Shown: positions 11,401-21,524 of the stretch, in pieces
How positions within the stretch are numbered: the first letter of the stretch is position 1
Layout: every line of letters starts with the position of its first letter
Assembly (NCBI GenBank): GCA_014529385.2
Contig: CM043947.1
Coordinates: forward strand, 131,275,891 to 131,339,890
Direction: 5' to 3'
Origin: Adiantum capillus-veneris
Lineage: Eukaryota; Streptophyta; Polypodiopsida; Polypodiales; Pteridaceae
DNA: 64,000 nt
Program-made: the position numbers and the translations under genes
The notes under the pieces: generated by a model
Databases searched by the model: none
What the model was told of the DNA's origin: nothing
Seen by the model: only the letters and a program-made list of their open reading frames with translations

Positions 11401-12114
11401 CAAGCCAAAATCATAAGTGCCATGCACAATTGGTAAAATCATAATTTCCTTGCACAATCGGTACTGGTAGGAATGCTTGTGAGGTGATATCCCAATCTTT
11501 GCCAGTGCCCCAAACTTGTGTGTCAATTACCTTGATGTTCAATCAAGAGGCAATATCTTAGCACGAGTTAGAAGCCTTGCTTCACGTGTAACTGGTAAAG
11601 CTCTTTGCTTTGCATAACTGACAATCCTTTTCAATGGAAATGCATAAGCATGAAAAATCAAGCAAATCTTAACATAGTCTAACCCGGTTTTCGTCACATG
11701 TATCATATACACTCTCATATGGCATTCACTCCCCTCTGGTATATAATGATAAAGCATGCAAGCATACTGTCAAATCCCTTCCAAGTTGGTATGCTCATAG
11801 CATATGCCAAACGTGGGAAGTCTCAAAACAAAATTTGTCACTTATGGAAGCCGTGTTTCACATAAGTACGTCGATGCTCATAGTGAAACAGATGCGGTTG
11901 GTAACCTACAAATATCTTGGCAAAAGCGAATCGACCTTGCCGAACACTTTCAACTAAATGACCATGTCGGAATTGCTTAAAGAAAGAAAGCATTATGTAT
12001 TATATCTTGACTGAATATGATATAATAAGCAAGGTATTGTATCATATACAACTAACCAAAAAGGTTTATCTGAAGGGAAGATAACCTCTAAAGAGTATGA
12101 AAGAAATTGATTGA
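8403..12114. other. Interior of element I without recognisable genes
   Basis: I see no domain, long ORF or RNA gene. The short ORFs on both strands have no shared composition or motif and look like chance frames. Confidence 0.5.
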
Positions 12115-12209
12115 CTACTTAGCCGCAAAATCCATCAAAACAGCTAGGAATCCAGTACCTGGGGACAATGTTTCCGTTGATGCTATCCCATAGAATTGAA
12201 ACATAACTT

Positions 12210-12596
12210 CTACAATTTGTCTTTCTGAAAGTCTACTGTGGAAAGTCTCCCTTTTTCCACCTTGGCGGAGACTACTGTCATCACAGGTGTAGATACGGTA
12301 GCCTGTGGGATGCACGAGATGACCAGCTCCGTAAGGTGATCCACCTGTGTAGCAAACAATTGGATGCGAACCGCCAATTTACCAAACCGTTCTTCAAATA
12401 TTTGAAATTCACGTCGTGTAACGTACTCTTTTTCATCGATGAGATTGCTAGTATCCTCCAAAATTTCAAGCACACTTTGAGGAGGAGGAGTAGATGCGGT
12501 TGAAGGAAGTTCAAAATCAAAAAGGTGATTCTCATAAAGTTCTGTATCCAAAAAATCGAACGTGGTATCCATGACGACTGTGTGTGTTGCAAGCAA
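12210..12596 (-). CDS. 128-aa ORF inside element I, possible gag remnant or captured gene
   Basis: It is the longest plausible frame of the element, near the 5' end of the minus-strand transcript. The product starts with an acidic, Phe/Leu-rich segment with a Pro/Thr stretch. About 50 residues follow that could form a coiled coil, then a short basic tail. No zinc knuckle is seen. It could be a leftover gag segment, a captured host piece or chance. Confidence 0.3.
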   Translation of the reverse strand: MLATHTVVMDTTFDFLDTELYENHLFDFELPSTASTPPPQSVLEILEDTSNLIDEKEYVTRREFQIFEERFGKLAVRIQLFATQVDHLTELVISCIPQATVSTPVMTVVSAKVEKGRLSTVDFQKDKL

Positions 12597-12906
12597 ATAA
12601 GGAGAAATCTCGTAGCTGTATGATATATCGGTGTCGCCAATAACTAGCCGTGCTAATTAGGTTCGTAATCGTAATGAAAAAGTAGAAAAGTGCCTTCAAA
12701 GTCAAGTCGTGCTTGAACTGGGAAAATTTTGAACCCAAATCCCTTGGATCCATGGTTGTCCCGCTAGCCAATGGTTACAATAGGATTGTATTCCGAAAAG
12801 CTTATCGTAGAACCCTTGCGAAGTAGCAAGGTTTGAAGACTTTGAAAAGATAAATGTAGAAAAATCCGGCTTGTTGACAATGTTCCCAGGAGTAGCAAAC
12901 AGCGTG

Positions 12907-13165
12907 CTTGTGGCACCTTGTCAAACCCCCGAATCAACTCCGTCGAGTATGCTAGTCCTGGTGGTGGGCACTTTCTGCTTGCTTGCGGCACCTTGCCAAT
13001 GCTTGTGGCACTTTCCCCAAATCAACTCCGTCGAGTATGCTGGTCCGAAGACCTGTGGTGGTGGACACTTTCCGCTTGCTTGCGGCACCTTGCCAATGCT
13101 TGTGGCACCTTGCCAAACTCCCCGAATAAGCTCCGTCGAGTACGTTGGTCCTTAGACCTGTGGGC
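12907..13165. repeat. Tandem repeat, about 96-bp unit, three copies
   Basis: Units begin at 12907, 13002 and 13099 with CTTGTGGCAC and share CTCCGTCGAGTA about 40 bases in. Periods of 95 and 97 and clear differences between copies show an old duplication in the leader of element I. Confidence 0.8.
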
Positions 13166-13564
13166 ACTTGCCCTTAAATGAAATTAAGTCCTAAGACCCT
13201 TGGCCTTAGGCGTTTTGATGTGAATCCAAAGCTTCACAGAAACCATGGCGGCCGTGCAGGTAGCGCACGAGGACAGACAGGGCGAGGCCGAGCGGTGTGC
13301 TGCAAACCGATCTCCGCGCCTGAGTCGAGAAACCCTCCCACTGCCTTTGTGCTCTTGTTGAGCCCGCCCTCATCGGCTTTTCTGTACCTCGACCCGCGAG
13401 CTTCTCCTTCCCAAGCCCCCCTGCACATGGGTTAGCTTTGCTTCGTCTTCGACCTCGACTAAGCGGCCATGCCTGCCTCCAACTCTCAGCAGAACTCGCC
13501 CTTAGGCTGCATGAGCATACTAAAAGGTGGAGGTCCACGACCCACTTGCCTAGAATAGACTAAA

Positions 13565-13576
13565 GCTCTGATACCA
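13565..13576 (-). promoter_or_regulatory. Primer-binding site of element I
   Basis: The minus strand reads TGGTATCAGAGC, complementary to the 3' end of initiator tRNA-Met, one base from the LTR edge. Confidence 0.85.
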
Positions 13577-13577
13577 G

Positions 13578-13720
13578 TGAAAGGCCCCTGGTGGGACTGC
13601 CTGAGAATGAACCTCCCAACCTCCCATTAAATAGCCGCTTGGGCCTCATTCCCTATCCACACTTGCAGATGGCCCCTTGGGCCTGGTCCTTCACCACCGG
13701 GCATTGCCCTTGGCATGACA
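13578..13720 (-). repeat. 5' LTR of element I (143 bp)
   Basis: Same length and ends as the partner LTR, with scattered substitutions. It is followed by TTATG, the second copy of the target duplication. Confidence 0.9.
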
Positions 13721-13944
13721 TTATGCCTAGGGATTCTTGCCATAGTAGGCTATTTATGCACCATGGCAAGCACAAACACATCGTCCCTAAGGGAATGTCT
13801 AGAGCATCAATTCAGAACACAAAAGCATTAGTAGCTAAGGCAGTGACAATGGACAATAGAGCAAGCCCTAGGAACGTACAAATGATATTGGCTAGAGAGA
13901 TGGTTCTCAAGGCCTTCATAGATGACAATATTACAAGTGGGGAG

Positions 13945-14591
13945 TGTTAAGTATGGAGCTTGATTTACCCCTTGTAATTTTCTGTGTTAAAAACGCACAT
14001 TTGTAAGGCCCCCATTATGAGGAGAAGCCATCGTGCGTGAAGAAAAATAACTCGCCGGAAAATAAAATCACTCGTCGGAAACCAAAATTTTAACACCCAC
14101 GGAATATTCCTTTTTGTCGGAATATTATGGCCGGACGGCGGTCGAAAAGTGGTCGAAAAACGACCAGTCGGTTGGCCGATTCACCGGTGGCCGGTAGTCA
14201 ATGCCAGTGGTGGCCGACGATTGAAAGTCGATGGCCGGTGGCCGGTGGCCGAATTCAAAATTGGACTTGTCTTCTCAAGGGCGGCCACACATGGGCGGAT
14301 TGGAGGGTCCGATTTGGACTTATCTACACAAGGGCGGCTACACATGGGTGCCTCTCATGAGAGAGGACAACCCTTTTGGCCTATAAAAGGAGGCCATTTC
14401 TACACACATTTCAGAGTGTGAAGTTGATGCAACAAGGTGGGTATGAGGTGGTGAGAGTGAAGCAAGGCGGGAGCTCTATTAAGGGTATAATCCCTTTGTG
14501 AACTACTTCTTGTTTTGAAGTACTAAAGCCATTGAGTGGCTGCTTTCCCTGGACGTAGCCCACATTGGGTGAACCATGTATATCGTGTGTA

Positions 14592-14642
<51 letters not shown>

Positions 14643-14727
14643 CTATAATCTCTTGTGTGAAAAATCTATCTCTCTCCATTAAGTAATCTACTCAAATATC
14701 TATTTAGCTACGTCATATTTACTAACA
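13945..14727 (+). repeat. 5' LTR of the copia element (783 bp)
   Basis: Runs from TGTTAAG to CTAACA. It contains short direct repeats of GGCCGGTGGCC near 14226-14250 and a long CT run at about 14595-14639. That run is several times longer than the matching run in the 3' LTR. Confidence 0.85.
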
Positions 14728-14729
14728 AC

Positions 14730-14741
14730 TGGTATCAGAGC
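14730..14741 (+). promoter_or_regulatory. Primer-binding site of the copia element
   Basis: TGGTATCAGAGC two bases after the LTR, matching initiator tRNA-Met. Confidence 0.9.
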
Positions 14742-14800
14742 AAGGTTTGCTCGTAGCTAAATTATCTCAAGGAAAGGATTCCTTGAATTGAGTGGGAGTT

Positions 14801-15711
14801 ATGGCAGAGGAACGGGAAGCTCAAGATTGAGAAGTTCAACGACAAAAACTACCAACATTGGAAGATGCAAATTGAAAACTATCTCTACCAGAAGGACCTC
14901 TATTTGCCACTAGGCGGTCTTGCGAAGAAGCCCGCAACAATGGAAAATGAAGCATGGATTGTCCTTGATCGAAAGGCACTGGGAACAATCCGGTTAAGCT
15001 TGGCGTCAACAGTGGCCTTCAATGTTTTGGAGATGAAGACCACGGAGGACTTAATGAAGTCACTTGACGACTTCTACGAGAAACCATCGGCATAAGGTAT
15101 TTCTCATGAAGCGCTTGTTCAATCCAAAGATGGCAGAGAATGGTTTAGTTGCAGAACACCTAAATGACTTTAACACAAATATAAGTCAACTTCGATCGGT
15201 GAAAATCAATTTCAATGACGAAGTGTGACCTCTCCTTATACTATCATCTCCACCGGATAGTTTGGACAGCCTTGTGATGGCTGTAAGTAATTCTATTTCT
15301 GGCACAAATACTCTTAAGTTTGATGATGTTGTGGGTGTTCTCCTAAGCAAGGAAATACGAAGGAGAAGCACAAGAGAATCATCAAGTGTTGCATTGTCAG
15401 TGGAAACAAGAGGAAGGCCTAAGGAGATGTTCAAAAACCAAAATGGTTGTGATCACTCAAGACGGAGCAAGTCACGCACAAAGTCAGTTCTTGAATGTTG
15501 GAACTGCGGCAAGAAGGGTTGCTGGTCCAAGAAGAAGAAGGAGACTGAGTCTCAAGACAACAAGCCAACATCGGAGGCCAATGTGGCAGGTAAAGTAGAG
15601 CAAGATGCTTTAATTCTCTCATTAGACAATGTGTGTAATTCATGGATAGTACATTCCGGAGCTTCATTCCATGCGACAAAGGTAATTTTGGGTATGTATA
15701 CTTGGAAATGA
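14801..15711 (+). pseudogene. Copia gag and protease, frameshifted
   Basis: An ATG at 14801 is followed within ten codons by a stop, and the true gag frame resumes from about 14814. It shows the Trp-Lys-Met and acidic-helix pattern of copia gag. A stop near 15093 breaks it, and it continues in the frame of 15262-15711. The zinc knuckle near 15495 has lost its His and last Cys. The protease site that should read Asp-Ser-Gly-Ala reads His-Ser-Gly-Ala, so the protease should be inactive. Confidence 0.8.
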
Positions 15712-15989
15712 TGAAGCTTGTGAAATTGTCGGCAAAGGTACAATTTGTGTCAAAACTGCTAACAAAAATGAATGGAAGCTTAAAGATGTTAGGCATGTTC
15801 CTTCTCTTCGCAAAAATTTGATCTCTACAGGACAATTGGACGATGAAGGTCACAACATTTCATTCGGAAGCAAACGGTGGAAGATCTCAAAGGGATCTTT
15901 GGTGGTTGCCAAGGGAGAAAAGGTTGGTAAACTTTACTTGTGTATTGTTAGCACGCAACCTTCAACTTGTGTAACAACTACAAAAGTTG

Positions 15990-16850
15990 ACAGTGCAGTG
16001 TGGCACTACCGGGGCTGGGGCATATGAGTGCCAAAGGAATGCAAATCCTTCAAACAAAGAAGCTTCTACCAGGTTTGAAAGAAGTGGACTTAGAGTTCTG
16101 TGAAGATTGTGTTTATGATAAACAAAAGAGGGTAAATTTCAAAAATCTGGAAATGAAAGAAAAAATAAAAAACTTGAGTTGGTTCATTCTGATGTTTGGG
16201 GTCCTGCAAGTACACCATCACTTGGTAGCTCATTGTACTATGTAGCATTCATAGACGATGCGACTAGAAAAACATGGGTTTATGTCATGAAGAATAAGTT
16301 TGATGTATTTTCCATATTTCAAAGGTGGAAAGCCTTTGTGGAGAATGAAACAGGTACCAAGGTTAAGTGCCTCAGATCCGACAATGGAGGCAAATATTGC
16401 AGCCAAGCTTTTGTGCTAGCAATGGTATTCGGAGGCAAAGGACAACCCCAAGAACACCTCAACAAAATGAGATTTCGGAAAGGATGAACATGAAAATCAT
16501 GGAGAGAGCATGAAGCATGCGGCTACATGCAGGCCTACCTCTTGAGCTTTGGGCGAAAGCAGTAAGTACGTCTGTGCACTTAATTAATAGGTCACCCTCA
16601 ACGACATTGGATAGGGGAGTTCCAGAGGAGGCATGGACAGGTAAACCGATGAACTATTCATTTCTCAAAAGTGTTTGGGTGCGAGGATTTCATGCACATA
16701 GATAGAACTCTAAGATCAAAGCTAGATGCAAAGTCCAAAAAGTGTTTCTTCATTGGCTATGGAGAAGGTGACTTTGGGTATCGCCTATGGAATCCTGAAG
16801 ATGGTTAAATCTTTAGGAGTAGGGATGTAATTTAACGAACAAAATATGTA
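15990..16850 (+). pseudogene. Copia integrase, broken
   Basis: The gag-pre-integrase zinc region is partly present, with Trp-His...Gly-His and a Cys-X2-Cys pair near 16100. The catalytic core follows from about 16179, with Asp in His-Ser-Asp-Val-Trp-Gly and a second Asp in Arg-Ser-Asp-Asn-Gly-Gly. A deletion and frameshift near 16420 remove the segment holding the catalytic Glu. Pieces of the C-terminal half continue in two other frames to about 16810. Confidence 0.8.
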
Positions 16851-16856
16851 CATTAC

Positions 16857-18452
16857 TTGGAAAGAAAACAAACAAAAGAAACATGTGATGAGTACATGGA
16901 GCTTGAGGACGGTGAAGACTCAAGGACTGCAAACGGTGACAATGTGCAACAACGTCAAACAAATGAGGAGCCTCAACCTATTCCCCGAAGATCTACAAGA
17001 GCAAGTAGACCTCCAGAAAGGTTTGTTCCTTCCTTCAACCATCTCTTGATCTCAGATTCTGGAGAGCCGGAATCATACGAAGAAGCTATGCAACACGAAT
17101 CCAAAGAAGAATGGACGAAGAGCATGCAAGTGGAGATGGACTCACTACATCGCAACCAAACATGGGAGTTGGTTGAGTTGCCTAAAGGTAAGCGGGCACT
17201 TCAAAATAAATGGGTGTACAAGCTGAAGGAAGAAGAAGGTGGGAAGAAAAGGTACAAGTGTAGGCTTGTGGTAAAAGGGTTTCCTCAAAAGAAAGGTATT
17301 AACTTCAATGAAATATTTTCTCTTGTTGTAAAGATGAACTCAATTAGGCTTGTCTTAAGCCTTGTGGCTACTCATGATCGTAATCTTTGGCAAATGGATG
17401 TAAATGCGACATTCCCTCACGATGACTTAGAGGAGGAAATTTACATGCTTCAACCAAAGGGGTATGAAGTAAAAGGTAAGGAGAAAATGGTTTGCAGATT
17501 AAAGAAGAGCTTGTATGGTTTAAAGCAAGCATCAAGACAATGGTACTTGAAGTTTGATCGATGGATGTTGGATCATGGATTCACAAGATGCAACTCAGAT
17601 CACTGCGTCTACACAAAGAATTTGGGAGATGGGAAGTTCATCATCTTAATGTTGTATGTTGATGACATGCTAATTGCAAGTGCTAACATGCAGGACATCA
17701 AAGACCTAAAAGAGGAGCTGTCTAAATTTTTTTCAGTGAAAGATTTAGGTGCTGCAAAGAGGATACTTGGTATGAAAATATCAAGGGACAGGACGAAGAA
17801 GACAATAAAGCTATCTCAAGAGGATTACATGAAGAAGGTACTAGAAAGGTTTGCAATGCAAAATGCAAAAATGGTTTCTACACCTTTGGCTGGTCACTTT
17901 AAACTAACCAAGGATATGTGTCCAAAGACACAAGAGGAGATAGCCTATATGTCTAAAGTTCCATATGCTGCAGCGGTAGGTCCTCTAATGTATGCTATGG
18001 TCTGGACAAGGCCAAATATTGCACATGCAGTGGGAGTTGTGAGTAGGTTCATGGACAACCCAGGTAAAGAGAATTGGCAAGCTATGAAGTGGATACTTAG
18101 GTATCTAAAAGGGACAACAACAAATGCTTTGTATTTTGGAGGAACTGATATTTTTCTTCAAGGTAACGTTGATGCAGATATGGCAGGTGACAAAGATACT
18201 CGAAGGAGCGCTACTGGCTATGTCTTCATGATTGGAGGCACAGCAATAAGCTGGGCTTCAAAGCTGCAGAAAATGGTCTCACTTTCTACCAAAGAGGCAG
18301 AGTATGTCGCAATGACGGAGGCAAGCAAAGAAATTATGTGGCTTCACAGATTCTTAGAAGAGCTTGGATTCAAACAAGATAATTGTGTCTTGTATAGTGA
18401 TAGCCAAAGCACTATCCAACCTTTCATTCAAGGACAAAGCACATTGAGGTGA
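16857..18452 (+). CDS. Copia reverse transcriptase-RNase H, open frame of 531 codons
   Basis: The RT domain spans about residues 75-315. The Tyr-Val-Asp-Asp active site is at residues 267-270 (17655-17666). The upstream catalytic Asp is in Gln-Met-Asp-Val. The usual Phe-Leu-His-Gly block has drifted to Phe-Pro-His-Asp. RNase H follows at about residues 435-525, with Asp at about 439-441, Glu in the Thr-Lys-Glu-Ala-Glu-Tyr motif, and a further Asp in Tyr-Ser-Asp-Ser. Its N-terminal 60 residues are linker. It lacks a start of its own because copia RT is normally part of a polyprotein. Confidence 0.85.
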   Translation: MERKQTKETCDEYMELEDGEDSRTANGDNVQQRQTNEEPQPIPRRSTRASRPPERFVPSFNHLLISDSGEPESYEEAMQHESKEEWTKSMQVEMDSLHRNQTWELVELPKGKRALQNKWVYKLKEEEGGKKRYKCRLVVKGFPQKKGINFNEIFSLVVKMNSIRLVLSLVATHDRNLWQMDVNATFPHDDLEEEIYMLQPKGYEVKGKEKMVCRLKKSLYGLKQASRQWYLKFDRWMLDHGFTRCNSDHCVYTKNLGDGKFIILMLYVDDMLIASANMQDIKDLKEELSKFFSVKDLGAAKRILGMKISRDRTKKTIKLSQEDYMKKVLERFAMQNAKMVSTPLAGHFKLTKDMCPKTQEEIAYMSKVPYAAAVGPLMYAMVWTRPNIAHAVGVVSRFMDNPGKENWQAMKWILRYLKGTTTNALYFGGTDIFLQGNVDADMAGDKDTRRSATGYVFMIGGTAISWASKLQKMVSLSTKEAEYVAMTEASKEIMWLHRFLEELGFKQDNCVLYSDSQSTIQPFIQGQSTLR

Positions 18453-18617
18453 GATATCACTTGATACGCACTCTTTTGGAAGAAGGACAACTAAAGCTAG
18501 GAAAGGTGCATACAAGTGAAAATCCTGCAAACATGTCTACAAAGGTGGTCAACAAGGAGAAGTTGAGCTTTTGCTCATCTTCAATCGGCGTTCAAGGATA
18601 AGAAGCTAGGATGGTTT

Positions 18618-19193
18618 CGTCGGAATATTCCTTTTCGTCAGGATATTATGGCCAGATGGCGGTCAAAAAGTGGTTGAAAAACGAATGGCCGGTGGTGGCT
18701 GGTAGTCAATGGCCAGTGGTGCCCAGCGGTCAAAAGTCAATGGCCGGTGGCCGAATTCAAAAGCGGACTTGTCTTCTCAATGGCGGACACACATGGGCGG
18801 ATTGGAGGGTCCAATTTGGACTTATCTACACAAGGGCGGCTACACATGGTTGCCTCTCATGAGAGAGGGCATCCCTTTTGGCTTATAAATGGAGGCCATT
18901 TCTACACACATTTCAGAGTGTGAAGTTGATGCAACAAGGTGGGTGTGAGGTGGTGGGAGTGAAGCAAGGCGAGAGCTCTATTAAGGGTATAATCCCTTTG
19001 TAAACTACTTCTTGTTTTGAAGTACTAAAGCCATTGAGTGGCTGCTTTCCCGTGGACGTAGCCCACATTGGGTGAACCACATATATCGTGTGTACTTTCT
19101 CTCTCTCTCTGCTCTATAATCTCTTGTGTGTGAAATCTATTTCTCTCCATTAAGTAATCAAATATCTATTTAGCTACATCATATTTCCTAACA
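18618..19193 (+). repeat. 3' LTR of the copia element, 5' end missing
   Basis: Similarity to the 5' LTR begins at CGGAATATTCC (about 14100) and runs to CTAACA. About the first 155 bases of the LTR and any clear polypurine tract are absent. This fits a deletion after insertion, since both copies of the target duplication remain. Confidence 0.75.
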
Positions 19194-19383
19194 GGGAGTC
19201 TATAAGTGAGAATGAGGTCCATGAGATGTCTTAAGGATTTCTTACCCTTGTTAACATGATGAAGTAAGTTTTCAGCTCATAAGCACCAAAACACTTGTTT
19301 CCTAGAAAAACTGGTTCACCCATAATTATGTACGTTGTAGGGTAAAGCAAATGGTGATGTAGTGTAGAAGGACCACTAGACCA

Positions 19384-21524
19384 ATGGGTGATGGATACGA
19401 TGCAATTCTTGAACTAAAGAGAAAGTGCCACCTTCAGTTCTTCCATGGCTCTCAATTTCCATTGCAAGCGTCAACATCACAAGAGCGGTCCTTTATATTC
19501 AAGATGTCTACTACTACTGCCCAGGTTCAGGAGCAGATGTAATCAAAAGGATGGATAGAGATGGACATGGAGACCTCCGACTATCATGGGTTTGTTTTTA
19601 CCATGTCTGTCGAATAGAAGGAGGTTGGCACACAATGGGAGCACATGTTTATGATCACACGTAAGTAACAAATAAGTATAAGGATATAAATAAGTGGATG
19701 CAGATACTAATTATGTAAACTATTGTATACCTTGGCTCATGGCTTTGTAATGTTATAAGGATTGGAGAGCTTCTAACAATTGCAACGTGTGAGTTCAGAG
19801 AAGAGGACGAGGAAGCACAAATAATGTTTTGAGAATCTATGAACCAGGTTATGATTGGGCACATAGGTAGGCCAATCAATTTCCAAGGATCCATGTCAGA
19901 TGAGGCAGGAGCAAATTGGAATGCAATGAGATATGTGTTTGGGGACAAGAAGGAAATGGTGGGTAGGGAAAGGTCTTGTCTCTAGCACTGGGAGGATAAT
20001 TTGAGGGTGCACACACAGAGGTATATCCACTCCCAGTACCAATCAAAGCATAAAGAGATGTGTGAGAAGTGGATATTGTCTGAGACAACAGATGCGACAC
20101 TCCAACAATTTCGTAGGATTAAAAGCTAGTGGGCAACAGACAAGACAACATATAAAAACATACCAAAGCTAGATAGTTGGTTGAGTTGGTGGCATTTCAG
20201 GGTTAGCCATTGGGGATATATGATGGTCAAGGATGGGGAGCCCATAATGAATGCATTGATTCCAAGGACCGATCTCTCTAAGAGCAAACATGCAAATTGG
20301 TTGGCTGGAGAGGGGTACAAGAAAAAAATTAGTCTTTATGATGCATGTGTCACTGATCTAATTAATGCCTATCTTCAGTGTGCCCGTCGTCTAGCCTTCT
20401 TGGATGGTAAATATATTGGAGGGGGGCCGACATTGGAAATTCTAGTTGACAGAGCCATGTCAAGGATGCAGACTAGTCCATCACCTGCAGCCACCTCTAG
20501 GGCAGTGGATGATGGTTCCATGGGTACTCCAAGGTTCAATAATAGAGTTGATTTCAAAAGGGTGAGAAGAGGACAATGCATGCCAAGTGACCATTAATGG
20601 ATATGGATACAAGCATTTGTAGCCACATGCCTAAGTAAAATTATGTCACTCAGGATAAGATGTCAAATGCAACACATAAGCAACCATGCAGTGGATTGTT
20701 GCAAGCTCTAGAGCAAAATGTCCATGACACAAAGTGGGCTATTCGTAGGATAGCAACATCAAGTAGAGTGGAGTGTAACCATTGGATAGCTGGTAAGAAG
20801 TGTGGGTTGAGGCAGAGACCGAAAGACCCAGCTCCGCGTTTTTGGAGTGATTGCCAATTATCTTCTTGGCGAAAGCAGAAGTTTTGCTACTTTTGCAACA
20901 CAGATGTGAGGCATACATGGAGAATGGTCACACAAGCATCATACACCCACCATAGTGCACTCCACATGTCTGGCCTATTGCGAAGGGCACCAAACTCAAT
21001 ATCCAAGAAGCTTGTGCACCTGTGAAGGCAAGATTTGAGATTGGAGTGTCAGCGGAATCATTGATCCTCAAAGAAGCGCATCAGAGAGAGCGCTATGCCA
21101 ACAACAATGAAGATAAAAATTATCCCTATCGAACAGGGGTAACGAAGGCTGCCTATGCTCAAATTAATGCAGCATTAGAAATGCCAGCAAAATTGAATGG
21201 AAGCCATGTAGAAGTGGAAGGAGAGAAAGAGATTTTTACCATAGAACTACTGATAGGTCACAATAGAGCCCCTACATCATGCATAGAAGTTATAATTCAG
21301 AATGTCCCATCTGTTCGTGCATTGATTCTCAAGGCAGATTGACAAAGAAGGCTTCCTTTCTTGCTTGCAAGCATCTTTATTTTGTGTACTTGATTGTACT
21401 TGGACAAGATGTCAACAACGACATGCATATCCATCAAGCACGAATTCCAAAGGCCATTCTTAAGGATATGCTAACAAAAGGTAGTCCGGACCTGGCCAAA
21501 TCAGCTATAAAGGCTATAGCCTAG
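19384..21524 (+). pseudogene. Gene T: MULE/SWIM-type transposase, decayed
   Basis: An ATG at 19384 opens a frame with a likely donor at 19661. A later segment from about 19728 reads a DDE-like core. It has an acidic block near 19770-19830, an Asp-Glu-Ala-Gly-Ala-Asn-Trp segment near 19896, then Arg-Glu-Arg-Ser-Cys-Leu-X-His-Trp near 19969, the Cys/His pair typical of MULE transposases. Near 21303-21380 a Cys-X-Cys then Cys-X-His pattern, the SWIM zinc finger, is followed by Leu-Tyr-Phe-Val-Tyr-Leu. Several in-frame stops and frame changes show it is dead. Family assignment rests on motif memory only. It directly follows gene Y once the LTR elements are removed. Confidence 0.6.

Larger units (their letters stand above)
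8247..13720 (-). mobile_element. Element I: complete non-autonomous LTR element, 5.47 kb
   Basis: Two 143-bp LTRs, an initiator-Met primer site, a polypurine tract and a TTATG target duplication (8242-8246 and 13721-13725) define both ends. The orientation is minus, set by the primer site beside the right LTR. The interior has no gag, protease, RT, RNase H or integrase signature on either strand, so movement would need proteins from another element. The size exceeds typical TRIMs, so it is closer to a LARD-like element with very short LTRs. It lies inside gene Y. Confidence 0.85.
13945..19193 (+). mobile_element. Ty1/copia element, 5.25 kb
   Basis: The ends are set by LTRs and a GGGAG duplication (13940-13944 and 19194-19198). 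Domain order is gag, protease, integrase, RT, RNase H, which is copia order. Gag, protease and integrase carry frameshifts and stops, while RT-RNase H is one open frame. The element sits in the last coding stretch of gene Y. Confidence 0.9.
7326..19234 (+). pseudogene. Gene Y: spliced gene split by two LTR insertions
   Basis: Exon pieces are 7326-7634 and 7712-8246, then, after skipping element I and the copia element, 13726-13944 and 19199-19234, ending in TAA. The intron 7635-7711 has GT-AG ends and joins in frame. The frame runs unbroken across both insertion sites once one copy of each target duplication is removed. In-frame stops remain near 7363, 7569 and 8067, so it is likely dead. The product has an Asp/Glu-rich stretch just after the intron. 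Near 8183-8222 there is a zinc-knuckle-like pattern, CX2CX4-Met-X4-C, with Met where His is expected. The rest is unrecognised. T starts about 150 bases after Y. Confidence 0.55.

Noticed and set aside
13206-13538. 110-codon minus-strand ORF in the GC-rich leader of element I
   Set aside because: Arg/Ser/Gly-rich composition typical of a chance frame in GC-rich DNA; no motif.
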